From positions 175,940,798 to 176,004,797 of the forward strand of contig NC_134138.1 in assembly GCF_033958435.1 (NCBI RefSeq): DNA of 64,000 nucleotides, given 5' to 3'. Positions 1-11,011 of the stretch are shown piece by piece; the stretch's first letter is position 1; the number at the start of each line of letters is the position of its first letter. Position numbers and translations under genes: made by a program. The notes below the pieces were generated by a model. It had not been told where the DNA came from and ran no database searches. It saw only the letters and a list, made by a program, of their open reading frames with translations. This DNA comes from Carettochelys insculpta (lineage: Eukaryota; Chordata; Testudines; Carettochelyidae).

Positions 1-464
1 AGAGCCATTCCAAGGCTAGAAGTAACTCCCAAGTCTGTTCTCCCTCCCCTCCCCACCCCACCCCCGCCCCAGGGAAGATGTGATGCCCCTGTTTCAAGAC
101 ACAGAAGTTTGTCAGATATTGATTTCAGACTGAGACCTGACTTGGCCTGCTCTGCAAATAGGGCAATTAAAAGAAAATTGGAGGGAGGGGGAAGGGGGTG
201 CAAATTTCATCTTTGAACTGCATAGGAAACATTTTTTGGCAAGCTAATTTAAAATTAGACAAACCCAACAAGTGTATGAAACTACTCACTAATGGCTGGA
301 ATGTTAGCCTAAATCATGAGAGAGATGGATCAGTGAGAAAAGAGAAGGTGAAAATCGCAAAGTTACATGCCAGTTAATCTATCACATGGCTCTGCAATAT
401 AACACAAGGATACTGCATCCAAATATGTGGGCTAGATAAAGACTGAGGGGCAGACTGAGACAGA

Positions 465-953
465 GGGTATGTCTACACAAGAGGCTTCTCCTGGCAAAAC
501 TGGGCTTTTGTCGGGCAAAACCACGGAATGTCTACTTGCAAAATGCACTTGGTCAACAGTTTGTCAACAAAACCTGGCACATCCACCAGTAGCATTATAC
601 CTCTACCTGGTCATGTATAACACCTCTCTCGACAGTGTTCTGTTGGCAAAACAGCCACGTAGATGCTCCGAGGCCCTTCTGTCGTCAGACAGGGCTTCTG
701 GTTCTGTTGAAAATGGGCCAGGCAGTCTGGCTGCTCTCTGTCAATGAAGCAGATTGGTTTAGGTGTAGAGGCAATCCGTCGACAGAAGTTTTGTCTGGAA
801 ATCCCTTCCAACAGTGACATCTGTTGACAGACACTTCTCATGCAGGCGTTATACCTGAATGCGGAGGGTGCATTCTGTGTGTAGATGCTCCGCGTTTTTT
901 TCCAGCAAAAGCCCAGGTTTTGCCAGGAAAAGCCTCTCATTTAGATGTAGCAA
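465..953. mobile_element. Harbinger-type MITE, about 490 bp
   Basis: The left end reads GGGTATGTCTACAC and is followed by GAGGCTTCTCCTGGCAAAAC. The reverse complement of the right end contains GAGGCTTTTCCTGGCAAAAC, so the ends are inverted repeats of one another. A possible 3-bp target duplication AGA lies at 462-464 and 954-956. The interior is rich in TTGTCAACA and TCGACAGA motifs, also seen in the MITEs at 7244 and 8242, but no gene is present. The terminal motif ties it to the Harbinger elements at 29509 and 34973. The right terminus is diverged, so that border could be off by a few bases. Confidence 0.65.
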
Positions 954-1934
954 AGATACTACACTGAAAGGCATTATAGGCCTTTCAAAACATTTCTTTA
1001 AAATCAGTACTGAAAACTTACTGAGAACCTCAAATATCTACAATTTGCACCTTTCAAAATTCATATCACTTCAAGTCATTTTAAATTTTTGATCACTCTA
1101 TGTAAAATTAGAGAACAAAATATTTTACTGCCTGTCGTCAAACTAAAGGCTAGATTGGTCTTCGGTCTATGTACTTGTGCTTCTCCTCCCACAAGCAGGT
1201 TAAGTAAGGACTAATGAATACAAGGGGCATGGGGAGGAGCAGAAACAGAAATTAGCTACTGGTACAGACTAACAGCTGATTACTATCCCACTCAGAATAG
1301 AGCTCCTGGAGTGTCATTCCCATGGGGCTTTTGGCAAAGCCATAATCTATCCCAAAGGCACTAGTATTACACGAATCTGTGTTTATTTATATGTAGCATG
1401 AATATAGATCTCTGTGTAGATATATTTTGTCAGTAAAATATTGTATACATGGTAATGAAGAACTTCTCCCCCATCCTTCAGTATATGAAATGCATTTCCA
1501 GCTCTTATTTAGTAACTAGCAGCTCATTCAGAACTTTCTCACACATTCGTACATCACCTTTTGGTACAAAGACAACCAGCGCAGAGCTCTGAAGAATAAC
1601 AAAAACTTCTCCGGGAGGCAAAATGAATTTCATGTTACATCTCTGATGAAATGCAATACAAAATAAAAACTTCAAAATGGCACACAGAAAGGCAAAAATC
1701 AGAGTGGACAATTTGGGAATATGAACACACAAGAGATATACATGAAAGTTAGTTTGGAATTTACATACAAATAGGTTAACTGAGAGCATTTTTAATAGAG
1801 CCCCTGCTTACTGGCCCAATGCACATGGCTATGGCAAATAGTAACAGAGGTAGCTCATGAATGCCTCATTTCTCTCTCCACCTCTCTGAGTGTTCCAAGT
1901 GTACACACACTCATTTTTCCCTCATCAAATCCAT
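954..1934. other. Intronic DNA, nothing recognised
   Basis: AT-rich sequence between a MITE and the 3' end of the CR1 LINE. The reading frames here are short and resemble no family I know. No exon of the host gene is visible. Confidence 0.5.
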
Positions 1935-4900
1935 TAAATATGAACATGAGAATGGCCCTACTGGGTGAGACCAAAGATCCCTTTAGCTCAGTAGCCTGTC
2001 TCCTTACAGTGGCCAATGCCAGATGACCTACAGGAAATGAACAGAATTAATCATCAAATAATCCATTCCTTGTCACACATTCCCAGGTTCTAACAAAACG
2101 AGGCGAGGGAAAACCATCCCTGACTATCCTGGCTCCAAGCCATTGATGGACCTCTGTGAATTTATCTGTTTCTTTTTGGAACCCTGTCTTGGCCTTCATA
2201 ACATCCTCTAGCATGGAATTCACTGTGCGTTGTGTGAAGAAGTATTTTTTCCTTGTTTGTTTTAAACATGATACCTATTAATTTTAATCTGGTGACCTCT
2301 AGTTCTTGTGTTATGGGAAAGAGTAAATAACTCTTCTTTTTTAATTTTCTCCACACCAGTAATAATTTGATAGACCTCTAGCATATCCCTCCTTAGTCGT
2401 CTCTGTTCCAAGCTGAAAAGTCCTAGTTTTACTAGTCTCTTATTGTAAGGCAAACAGTCCATACTTCTAAACATTTTCACTGCTCTTTTTCTGAACCTTT
2501 TCCAATTCCAAGATACCTTTTTTGAGACGAGACAACCACATCTGCTCACTGTATTCAAGATGTGGGCATGCCAATGACTCATAAGGAAACAATAAAATAT
2601 TCTTTGTCTTACTCTATATCCCTTTCTTAATAATACCCAACATTTGGTTTGCTCTTTTGACTGATGTTGAACGTTGAGTGGATGGTTTCAGAGAACTATG
2701 CACAGGGACTCCAAGATCTCTCCCTTGGGCAGTAACAACTAATTTAGTTGCCATCATTTTATAAGTATAGTTGGTGTATGTTTTCCAATATGTATTATTT
2801 TGCATTTATCACCATTGAATTTCTTCTGCTATTTTGTTGCTCAGACATGTAGTTTTGTGAGATGATTTTGAAGCACTTCACAGTTTGTTTTGGACTTAAC
2901 CATCTTGAACTGTTTTGTATCGTCTGAAAATTCTGCCCCCTGTTTACTCCTTTCTCAAGATCTTTTATGAATATGTTGAATAGGATTTGTGGCAGTACAG
3001 ACCCCTAGCTGTGAACACCACTAGCTGCCTCGTTCCATTCTGAAAACTGAAAATGTATTTCTACACTTTGTTTCCTGTCTTTTAACCAGTTATCAATCCA
3101 TGAGAAGATCTTCCCTCTTATCCCATGACAGCTTACTTTGCTTAAGAGCCCTTGGTGATGGGCTTCCTGGAAACTGAAGTGCAGGCTATCCACTGGACCT
3201 CACTTGCCCACATGTCTGTTGGCCTCTGCAAAAAGTCTAGTAGATTCTTGAGCCGTGATTTCCGATTACAAAAAACATGTTGATCCTTCCCCAATAAATT
3301 ACGCTCACCTATGTGTCTGGCAACTCTGTTGTTTACTATAGTTCCAACCAATCTGCCCAGTATTGAAGTTACACATACCAGCCTGTAATTGCCAGGATCA
3401 CCTCTAGAGGCTTTTTTAAAAATTGACATCACATTAGCTATCCTCCACAGCATCATCTAATGTCATCTCAGCCTGGGATAGTTCCTCAGATTTGTTACCC
3501 AAAAAGAATGGCTATGGTTTGAGAATCTCCCTCACATCCTCAATCATGAAGACCAATGCAAAGGACTCATTTAGTTTCTCTGCAATGACCTTATTGTTCT
3601 TTGGCCCCTCGATCTTCCAGCAGCCCCACTGTTGTTTAGCAGGCTTCCTGCTTCTGATGTACTTAAACAATTGCTATTAGTTTTTGAGTTTTTGATTCAA
3701 ATTGTTTTTTGGCCTTCCTAATATTATTACACTTCATTTGCCAGAGCAGAGGGAACAAGCATAGAGTTCTGAGATGCCATGGGCCCCACCCCAAATGCCA
3801 GGCGCAGGAGGGGAAAGGTGACAGCCAGAGTCCCTGTGCATCTCTTGGCACTAGTGGGAAAAGGGTATGGCTTGTGCTCACTGCAGAGGTCATCCCCCAC
3901 CCCACTCACCAGCAATGGCAGGAGAAGTGAAACAACATAACTTTAGCTCACTCTGTTCTTTCACAGGCTGGAAAGGAAGTGGGAATAGGGCCAGTGGTCC
4001 CCCATGCGCCCTCTCAGCAGCCGCCTTTGTGTCAAAATTTATGCTCCTTTCTATTTTCCTCACTAGCATTTAAACTTCCACTTTTTAATGGATGCCTTAT
4101 GGTATTAATGATTAAGTAACATAAATAATAATAAATATTAATTACTAATACCATAAGTACTTAAGTAACAGTAACCATACACACTTATCCTGTTTAAAGG
4201 ATGGCTTTTTACCTCTCACTGTTTCTTTTACTTGATTGTTAAGCCATGTTGGCACTTTTTTGGTCTTCTTACTTTTTTTAAATTTGGGGCATACACTAAG
4301 TTGAGCCTCTATTAGGGTGTCTTTGGAAAGTTTCTACCAGCTTGCAGGGATTTTACTTTTAGCACAGTGCTTTTTAATTTCTGTTTAACTAACCTCCTCG
4401 TTTTTGTGTAATTCCCTTTTCTGAAATTAAATGCCACATTTTTGGGCTGCTGTGGTGTTTCTCCCATCACAGAGATGTGAAATTTAACTATATTATGAAC
4501 ACTATGTCCAAGAGGTCCTGTGCTCCACTTAGGACTGAATCAAGAATTGCCTCTCCTCGCATGGGTTCCAGAACCAGCTGCCCCAAGAAGCAGTCATTGA
4601 CGGCATCCAGAAATTTTATGTCTTCAACTCATCCTGAGATGTCATGTACCCAGTCAATATGAAGATAGTTGAAATCTCCTATTATTATTGAGCTATTTTA
4701 TTTTCATAGCCTCTCTAAGCTCCCTTAGAATTCCACAGTTACTATCACCGTCCTGATCAGGTAGTTAGTTATATATCTCTGTTGTTATATCTCATAATTA
4801 GGGCATGGAGTTACTAGAGTCTATGGTACAATTTAGTTCATTTCAGATTTTTAGTGTGAAGATTCTATACTTCTTTTTTACTCTCTGCCACTGCCACCCA

Positions 4901-5515
4901 AGAGCACAACTTGTTCTGTTCTTCCAACATCTTTTGAAGCCTGATAGTACTGTGTTCCATTGATTACCTTCATTGCACCAAGTTTCTGTGATGCCTGTTA
5001 TATCAGTATCCTCATTTAATATAGAGCACTCTAGTTCAGCTATCTTATTCGTTAGACTTCTAGTTTTGGTATATAAGCACTTCGAAAACTTTTCAATATT
5101 CAGTATTCATCTGTCTGCCATTACCTGATCTGATTGAATGGGACTCTTCTTCATTTTATTTAATTTCATCCCTGTACTCCTCCACACCTGTCGGCTTTCC
5201 AAGAGCCCTTAGTTTAAAAACTGATCTGTGAACTCTTTAATTTTAAATGCCAGCAATCTGGTTCCATTATGGTTTAGGTGGAGTCCATCCTTCCTGCATA
5301 GGCTCCCCATTTCCCAAAAGTTTCCCCACTTTCTAATAAATCTAACCCCTTCCTCTCTACATCATTGTCTCATCCATGCACTGAGATCCTGCAAGTCTGC
5401 CTGTCCACCTGCCCTACATGTGGAACTTGAAGCCTTTCAGGAAACCCTACTTTGGAGGTCCCACATTTCAATCTCTTACTTAGCAATCGAGTGGAAAAGA
5501 AGCTCCCAGAATGCC
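1935..5515 (-). mobile_element. Degraded CR1 LINE (minus strand)
   Basis: A CR1-clade non-LTR retrotransposon lies in antisense to the plus strand. The left end (about 1940-2250) is the turtle CR1 3' tail, recognisable on the plus strand by GTGAGACCAAAGATCCCTTT and CAGTGGCCAATGCCAGATGA. Moving right, minus-strand frames give reverse transcriptase blocks, then the pre-RT block with IRKAKKQFESKTQ (near 3690), then endonuclease sequence with a GDFNYLHID-like motif near 4650-4680. Many stops and frameshifts break it. The part from about 4860 to 5515 matches a common turtle repeat that I take to be the 5' section of the same element, but that assignment is less sure. Confidence 0.85.
2170..3460 (-). 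pseudogene. CR1 reverse transcriptase remnant
   Basis: Four minus-strand fragments line up in order with the CR1 reverse transcriptase. At 3456-3142 there is the N-terminal part (ANVMSIFKKASRGDPGNYR, then the LGKDQHVF region). At 3193-3005 is the palm region (HGIRGKIFSWIDNWLKDRKQ). At 2805-2614 is the RDLGVPVHSSL thumb region. At 2582-2262 is the C-terminal LGLFSLEQRRLRRDMLEVYQ block and the DTRTRGH-like block. Frames change between blocks and stops intervene, so this cannot make an enzyme. Identification rests on these motifs, which are characteristic of reptile and bird CR1. Confidence 0.85.
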
Positions 5516-5688
5516 CTGTCTAAAAAAGAAAGTGTGCTCACTGTACAAAAGAGCCAATGTAGAGGTTCAACTGAGCATAGTTCCAGCAGAAAATGCCACT
5601 CCTTCACAAAACACACCACAAACACTGCAGAGATACTAACGTTTCCCATTGGACACTCAAGCCTGAATACAATGACTGAGATACTTAC

Positions 5689-5816
5689 GTGATGGTGTCA
5701 ATCATATCTAGTCCCATTTCAACACAGCAGTGGGCATGGTCAGTTTTGGGTTGTGTCAATCCTGACACACAATAGTAACAGTCCCCTAGAATTTTAATTC
5801 TTCTGCAGTGGTTTTC
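5689..5816 (-). CDS. ADCY1: ADCY1 coding exon (C1a domain, probable exon 4)
   Basis: A 128-bp coding exon of adenylyl cyclase 1, a membrane enzyme that makes cyclic AMP from ATP. Read on the minus strand it begins after a TTGTTAAAG acceptor, opens with [19 protein letters not shown] and ends DMIDTIT, followed by a GTAAGT donor. The aspartate in ILGDCYYC is the second metal-binding residue of the C1 catalytic half in class III cyclases. The exon starts in phase 0, fitting the phase-0 end of the exon at 41419-41530, and ends with two bases of a threonine codon. No stop or frameshift is seen. Paralogues share [12 protein letters not shown], but the [12 protein letters not shown] segment is what I know from AC1. 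Exon numbering is inferred. Confidence 0.93.
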
Positions 5817-5819
5817 CTT

Positions 5820-7240
5820 TAACAAAGAAGACAGAAATAATCAGTTTTTAAATATACTTATAATAGGACTCACGTATTTCTGCACAACAAGCCTATATAA
5901 TATTTATTTATGTGTTTATTGATAGTAAAAAAAGCTTACAATGCAAAAGCCCTGAGGTCTCAATGCTGAACTGTCACTTTCTATATATCAAATAGGGTAA
6001 TCAGTCCAGCACTGCTCAGCGGGGCAGCATTATAATTCCAGATTACAATGTAACATTGTGATTGATGGTTTCCAGCAGAGATGCCTCAGATCAAAACACC
6101 ACAACTTTACAGCCACAAACATGCGCACGTTTAGATACAAACTTTGCATCTGGACTGTATGTCTATGACACTTCAAGCCATAACGTCTGGAACCCAATTA
6201 TATCTGAATGCTGGGGAAGCTGGATTCAGATGACCATATGGCTCAAATCTATCTATAATTTACAAGGCAGGGGCTTTTGTTGTTGCTGCAAAGGTGGTGG
6301 TATTTATTTAAGACAAAGTTCAGTCTATGTTACCAACACATATATCTGTTGGGACAAACTCATTCTCAATTTATATGTGTGAACATGACATCTGGGCAGA
6401 ACAGAAGATGCAGGCATGCACTGATACTGAATTTGTCATACATTTACATGGTTTGGTAAGTTCTTTGGTAGCAAGTATATGACTAAATCTCCCGTGACTT
6501 GAAGAAGAAATGATGGGCGGTGATGACAGCTATATTATTCTCAGCAGCACCTTCATCTCTTGTAAACTAGAACACTGCTTAGTAATAATCCAGCATCACT
6601 GGTGTGGAGTTGCTTGCCAGATCTTTGTCCAAAGCCCTGACATGGAAGGTGTTTTCAGTGATCCAACACCCTGCTGCTAGCTAGGACCTCACACGTGGAA
6701 CTAAAAATTGTTATTCACTTGTTTGTGACAGTGCTTATATTGAATGGTGAAAGGCAATATCTAATCGTAGAGTAAATATGAATTAATGTAGTTGGTACAT
6801 GATATGAAATATTACTACATATTCTTGACCAACAACCCTGGACAACATTGGTAGAAACTGTTTTCTTCAACCCTCTGCGCGGGGTTGGCCAATACCACAG
6901 TTAAACAAGAAAAGACAAGGACACATGATGGCATCTATTGCAACAAGGACTGCACAAAACCCCTGGCCAGAGTGGTGACGCAGAGTAAGAAAATAAAACA
7001 GATTAAAGGATGACACTTCACTGGCTGGGACAATGAAGGCACTTGCCTTATAGGATTATTTAGTATGGATACAATGAGAAAAGATTAACTTTATTCTAAC
7101 CAATTTTTCCAGCAGTGATGTCCCAGGTAAAGACTAACTCAAGTGTCCCACAAAAAAGAAATTAAAATGTCCAACAAATTTCTTAATCTGACTGGTTCAG
7201 ATCTTCCTAAATCCACATTCTTCCTAAGCAAATCTAAGGC
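5820..7240. other. Intronic DNA, nothing recognised
   Basis: AT-rich sequence next to exon 4. The polypyrimidine tract TTTCTGTCTTCTTTG of the exon 4 acceptor lies at its left edge when read on the minus strand. I see no further coding exon and no repeat family I can name. Confidence 0.45.
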
Positions 7241-7243
7241 TCA

Positions 7244-7696
7244 GGCTATGGTTACATTACAGTGCTCTGTTGACAGAAGTCACTGTTGGAAGAGATTACC
7301 CAACAAAACTTCTGTTGATTGAGTGCGGCCACACACAAAAACCAATCAGGAGAGGGCTCTGCTCTGTTGAGAGAGCAGCTGGACTGCTCAGCTGCTCTCT
7401 CAACAAAACAGGCACCCAGAAACACAGCAGACAGGGCTGCCTGTTGTGGATGCCCTGGCTGTCAAGAGAAGACACCATCCTCCACCACCCTCTGAGTGTC
7501 CACACAGTATTTTTGTTGACAGAATCCATCAAGAGCAGTGTAATGCCTCATGGCTTGGAGGCAGAACGCTGCCAGAGAAAGTGCTGAGTTTCGTCAACAG
7601 ACTGTCGACAAAACGCATTTTGTGTGTGGACATTCCACCAGTTTTGTTGACAAAACCGGGGTTTTGTTAGCAAAATTCGCTAGTGTAACCCCAGCC
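7244..7696. mobile_element. Harbinger-type MITE, 453 bp (copy 1 of a pair)
   Basis: The element starts GGCTATGGTTACATTAC and ends in CTAGTGTAACCCCAGCC, an imperfect inverted repeat. The 3-bp target duplication TCA sits at 7241-7243 and 7697-7699. The interior carries TTTGTTGACAGA and TCGACAAAAC motifs. It has the same design and much of the same sequence as 8242-8660 in the same orientation. No coding potential is visible. Confidence 0.82.
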
Positions 7697-8241
7697 TCAG
7701 AGAGTTGATCACACCTCCCCCACAGGTAGGTTTACATTTACCTGAGCTTGGAAAATTCAAACACTACATGGTTGTGAAAGGCAGTGTAAGCAGTGAGGCC
7801 CATCTTCAGAGAGTAGAACAGAGCAGAGTGTCTGAATCTTAGGGTATATAACCTGCATGATTCTCTACGTGCCTGAGCAGTGCCTCACACGTCTACACTG
7901 CTATTTTTGGTGTTGTGGAGTGCTCCACTTACTCCTCATTACAAGCCCTTTCCTGATTCTGGAGTCTTTCCCTACTCTCTTCCCCTGAGCAGAAGCCTAT
8001 CACTGCCACACTGTACAGGCAACTTGCTTACACCATCAAAAGGGTAGGCACCAGTATGCCACGTTACAATGACACTGATCCAATCAGGGAACAGAAACAA
8101 TAGCACATGTCTCACTCCCTTCACAACACAGACTTGTAAAAACAAACAGAAAATGACTTGGTAAAAACATGAAAATTTTAAGAGCTGTTTGCTGTGTTTC
8201 CATAAAATATATAAGTATTTTTGATTAGTGAACATGTCTTT

Positions 8242-8660
8242 GGCTATGGTTACACTACACCACTCTGTTGACAGAAGTCACTTTCGGAAGAGATTTCCCA
8301 CCAAAACTTCTGTTGACAGAGTGCAGCCACACACAAAAGTCAATTGGCAGAACACTCCAGTCTGTCGACAGAGCAGCCGGACTGCCCCACTGCTCTCTTG
8401 ATAAAACAGACACCCGGAAGCACAGCTGTCCATTGTCTGTCTGTTGATCCCCCCTCCAGAGAGTCCACACAGTTTTTTGTCGACAGAACCTGTGAATAGC
8501 AGAGTTATGCCTCAAAGTTCTGAGGCAGAATGCTGCTAGCAGAAGTGCTGTGTTTTGTCCAGATTCTGTAGAAAAATTTCATTTTGCTTGTGCAAACTCC
8601 AAGAGTTTTGTTAACAAAACTAGGGTTTTGCAGGCAAAAATCGCTAGTGTGACTGTAGCC
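8242..8660. mobile_element. Harbinger-type MITE, 419 bp (copy 2 of a pair)
   Basis: It begins GGCTATGGTTACACTAC and ends CTAGTGTGACTGTAGCC, with target duplication TTT at 8239-8241 and 8661-8663. Long blocks are shared with the element at 7244-7696, for example CTCTGTTGACAGAAGTCACT near the left end. The separate target duplications show two independent insertions, not a tandem duplication. Confidence 0.82.
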
Positions 8661-8663
8661 TTT

Positions 8664-10576
8664 ATCTATCTACACATATATAACATAAAATTATGTACAT
8701 AACATATAAAGTATACATATATATAAAATCAACATCTTAACTCCAAGAGAAAAGAAGGAAAAACCTGTAAAATGAATGGTGACTAGTTTGCCCAAAAACT
8801 TTTACACAAAGCATTAATCAAGGAGGTACTCTATACAGCAAATAAAAAAACTAGGCCTTTCGTCCAGGTATGTTCTAACTGGCAGCACAGACATTTTGGT
8901 AGGCCAGCTAACTGTTTAACACACCACATAGCATGATTTGGAATGTATTGGTCTTTGTCCCAGTTCATTTTGTATATAAAATTAAATATGGACATACTGA
9001 ATCTCAGACACATTAGCTCAAGTTCCTTATATGTATTTTACATAGATACATGAAATTATGTGGCCCTACACAGAGGAGACAAACTGGTTTATAAGCCACT
9101 TCTGTGGAACATTTAAAGGTTACTTAGCAACTTGAAAGAGTCTGCCATCTGTGAAGCTGCAGATTTAGGCCTCCACCTGATACCAACAAATTGCTCTCTT
9201 GCCCAGAGGGAACTCTCTGCAGCTCATTTTGGAAGTGTTTTGATAAAGCCCTGCAGGTGGATGGCCTGGTTAGCGGGTGCAGTGGGCTGCAATTACTAAC
9301 AGACTGGTGTCTTCTATTACGCTCATGAGGCCAAAATGATCAACTAGTACAGGAGTTGCCTGACTCATTTGTGATTTGAATTTATAACTCTTGCTGTTAG
9401 GGAATTGTGTTGACTCAGGTGTTTTCTGGGGGTCAATAAAACAAAAGAGAGAAAAGGAAACCCTTCTTCTGTTAATTTGTATATCATATTAAAGGGATAG
9501 TTCTCATGTAGATTCACTATTAGCAGTGGAAAAATCAACCACATATGGAGAGAGGGAGCAGCAAGACAGATCACTGTGTATTAGTCAGCTGCTATAAATA
9601 GCTGACAAAAAATATAGTGGGATGTTTCATAGCAGCACAGGTGATTTAGCTTCAGCACTAATAAGCCTTGCCTTAAATCTTTCCTGTTCCAAGATGCTTG
9701 CAAAAATCTGATAAGCAAGTCTTTGCCCATGAAACCTAATGCTCCAGAAAAGTCTGTTAGTCTATAAGGTGCCACAGGACTTCTTGTGGTTTTCACAAAG
9801 ATCTTGAAAACAATCAGGTTGCTGGTGTCTTGAGGCCACTGCCTGACCTACACTGTCTCATTTTTCATTTTCTTGACTGAGACTGTAAACTCCTTTGTTC
9901 TCTTTTCGAACAATGCTTAGCACAATGGGTTCCCATGTGCTATGGTAATATGCATAGTTATAATACAATCTGGGTCTTATCTTACACCGAGGAGTACCAA
10001 CAATTCTTGAATCTGATAGATTCTGATTAGCTGCTGTGATGATCCTTTTAACTTACTACATTCCCTTGGCATCATCTCACATGTAGTTTGTGTAATACTG
10101 TACACCAAACTCTCTCTAATACAACTAAGTCTTTCATTCAAGTCATTTTGTAGCTAGGAGTTGAAGAAGTAATGAGGCACAATTAATCTTCTGCACCCAT
10201 ATTTCTAAAGTGACTTTGTCCAAATAACTTCTGAATAGGTAAAGCAGCAATCTGCTGATCATAGAACACACAGACCAAATTTGAAGCTTTAAAAAATAAA
10301 TAAATAAAAATAAAAACTTTTTGGCACGCATGTCAAAAAGCAGGTTTGAGCCTTTACTCTGAAGCAGCTATCATTGCTCCATATTTTGCTTCACTAAAAT
10401 GATTAATTTGTGAGCATAATTTAGCAGTCCTTGTTCAAATGTCCAGGAATATATATTCATAGGTATTTTGTTTGTAATAATAATACCTTCCATTAATACT
10501 GTCATTCAGCCAAGGACTTCAAAACACACAGGGCTTGGTCTGCAGTCCTTGCTTATTTAAAACTTGCAATAAAATC
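8664..10576. other. Intronic DNA with one short repeat fragment
   Basis: Mostly unrecognised AT-rich intron sequence. Simple TA-rich tracts occur just upstream near 8670-8720. The only repeat I can name is a short piece of the CACGGCTAC-tail family near 9735-9787. Confidence 0.45.
9735..9787 (+). repeat. Fragment of abundant reptile interspersed repeat
   Basis: Contains TCTGTTAGTCTATAAGGTGC followed by CACAGGACTTCTTGT, the same string seen at 20002-20030 and 50428-50463. Only the central part of the repeat is present; the CACGGCTAC tail is missing. Confidence 0.65.
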
Positions 10577-10579
10577 TTC

Positions 10580-11008
10580 GGCTGCACCTACACTAGCAAG
10601 TTATTTTGGAAAAATAAGACCCTTTTTCAAAAGAACACGTGGCCTGTCCACACACGAAATGCACTCCTTCAGTCCGAAATCAAAAGAATGCAACTCTTCT
10701 TCCAGAAGCCCTCTTCCGCTCCTGGATCAGGAAGAGCGCCTCCTCCAGAAAGCTTCTTTTGAAAAAAGCAAGCGTAGATGCTCCACGGGCCCTTTTTTTT
10801 GATAGAGCAGTCCCCATGGTACTGGATTTTTCTATTCCTGGTCCGTTCCTTCGAAAGAGCAGGAGCTGTGTGGAGGCTCTCCATCGAAAGAGCGGATCAA
10901 TCAGTAGATCTTCTTTTTTAGGTGTGGACGCGCTCTTTTGAAAGATTTTCCAGAAGAGATCTCCTGGAAGATCATCTTTTGAAAGATTGCTATAGTGTAG
11001 ACGTGGCC
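10580..11008. mobile_element. Harbinger-type MITE, 429 bp
   Basis: The left end is GGCTGCACCTACACTAGC and the right end TATAGTGTAGACGTGGCC, inverted repeats of each other. The flanks TTC and TTA differ at one base, so the 3-bp duplication is imperfect. The interior is full of CTTTTGAAAGA-type motifs and internal inverted repeats. It resembles the element at 49962-50597 in composition. Confidence 0.75.
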
Positions 11009-11011
11009 TTA

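Larger units (their letters stand above)
1..5688 (-). other. ADCY1: ADCY1 intron 4 (partial)
   Basis: This is the intron downstream (in gene sense) of the exon at 5689-5816. It starts with a GTAAGT donor read on the minus strand at 5688-5683 and runs off the left edge. I searched it by eye for the next expected cyclase exon (the stretch following the DTIT residues) and did not find it, so that exon lies outside the window. The intron holds a MITE (465-953) and a long degraded CR1 LINE (about 1935-5515). Confidence 0.8.

Noticed and set aside
1505..1789. Next ADCY1 exon on the minus strand
   Set aside because: The frame is hydrophobic and lacks the cyclase sequence expected after DTIT; no match to the C1a domain.
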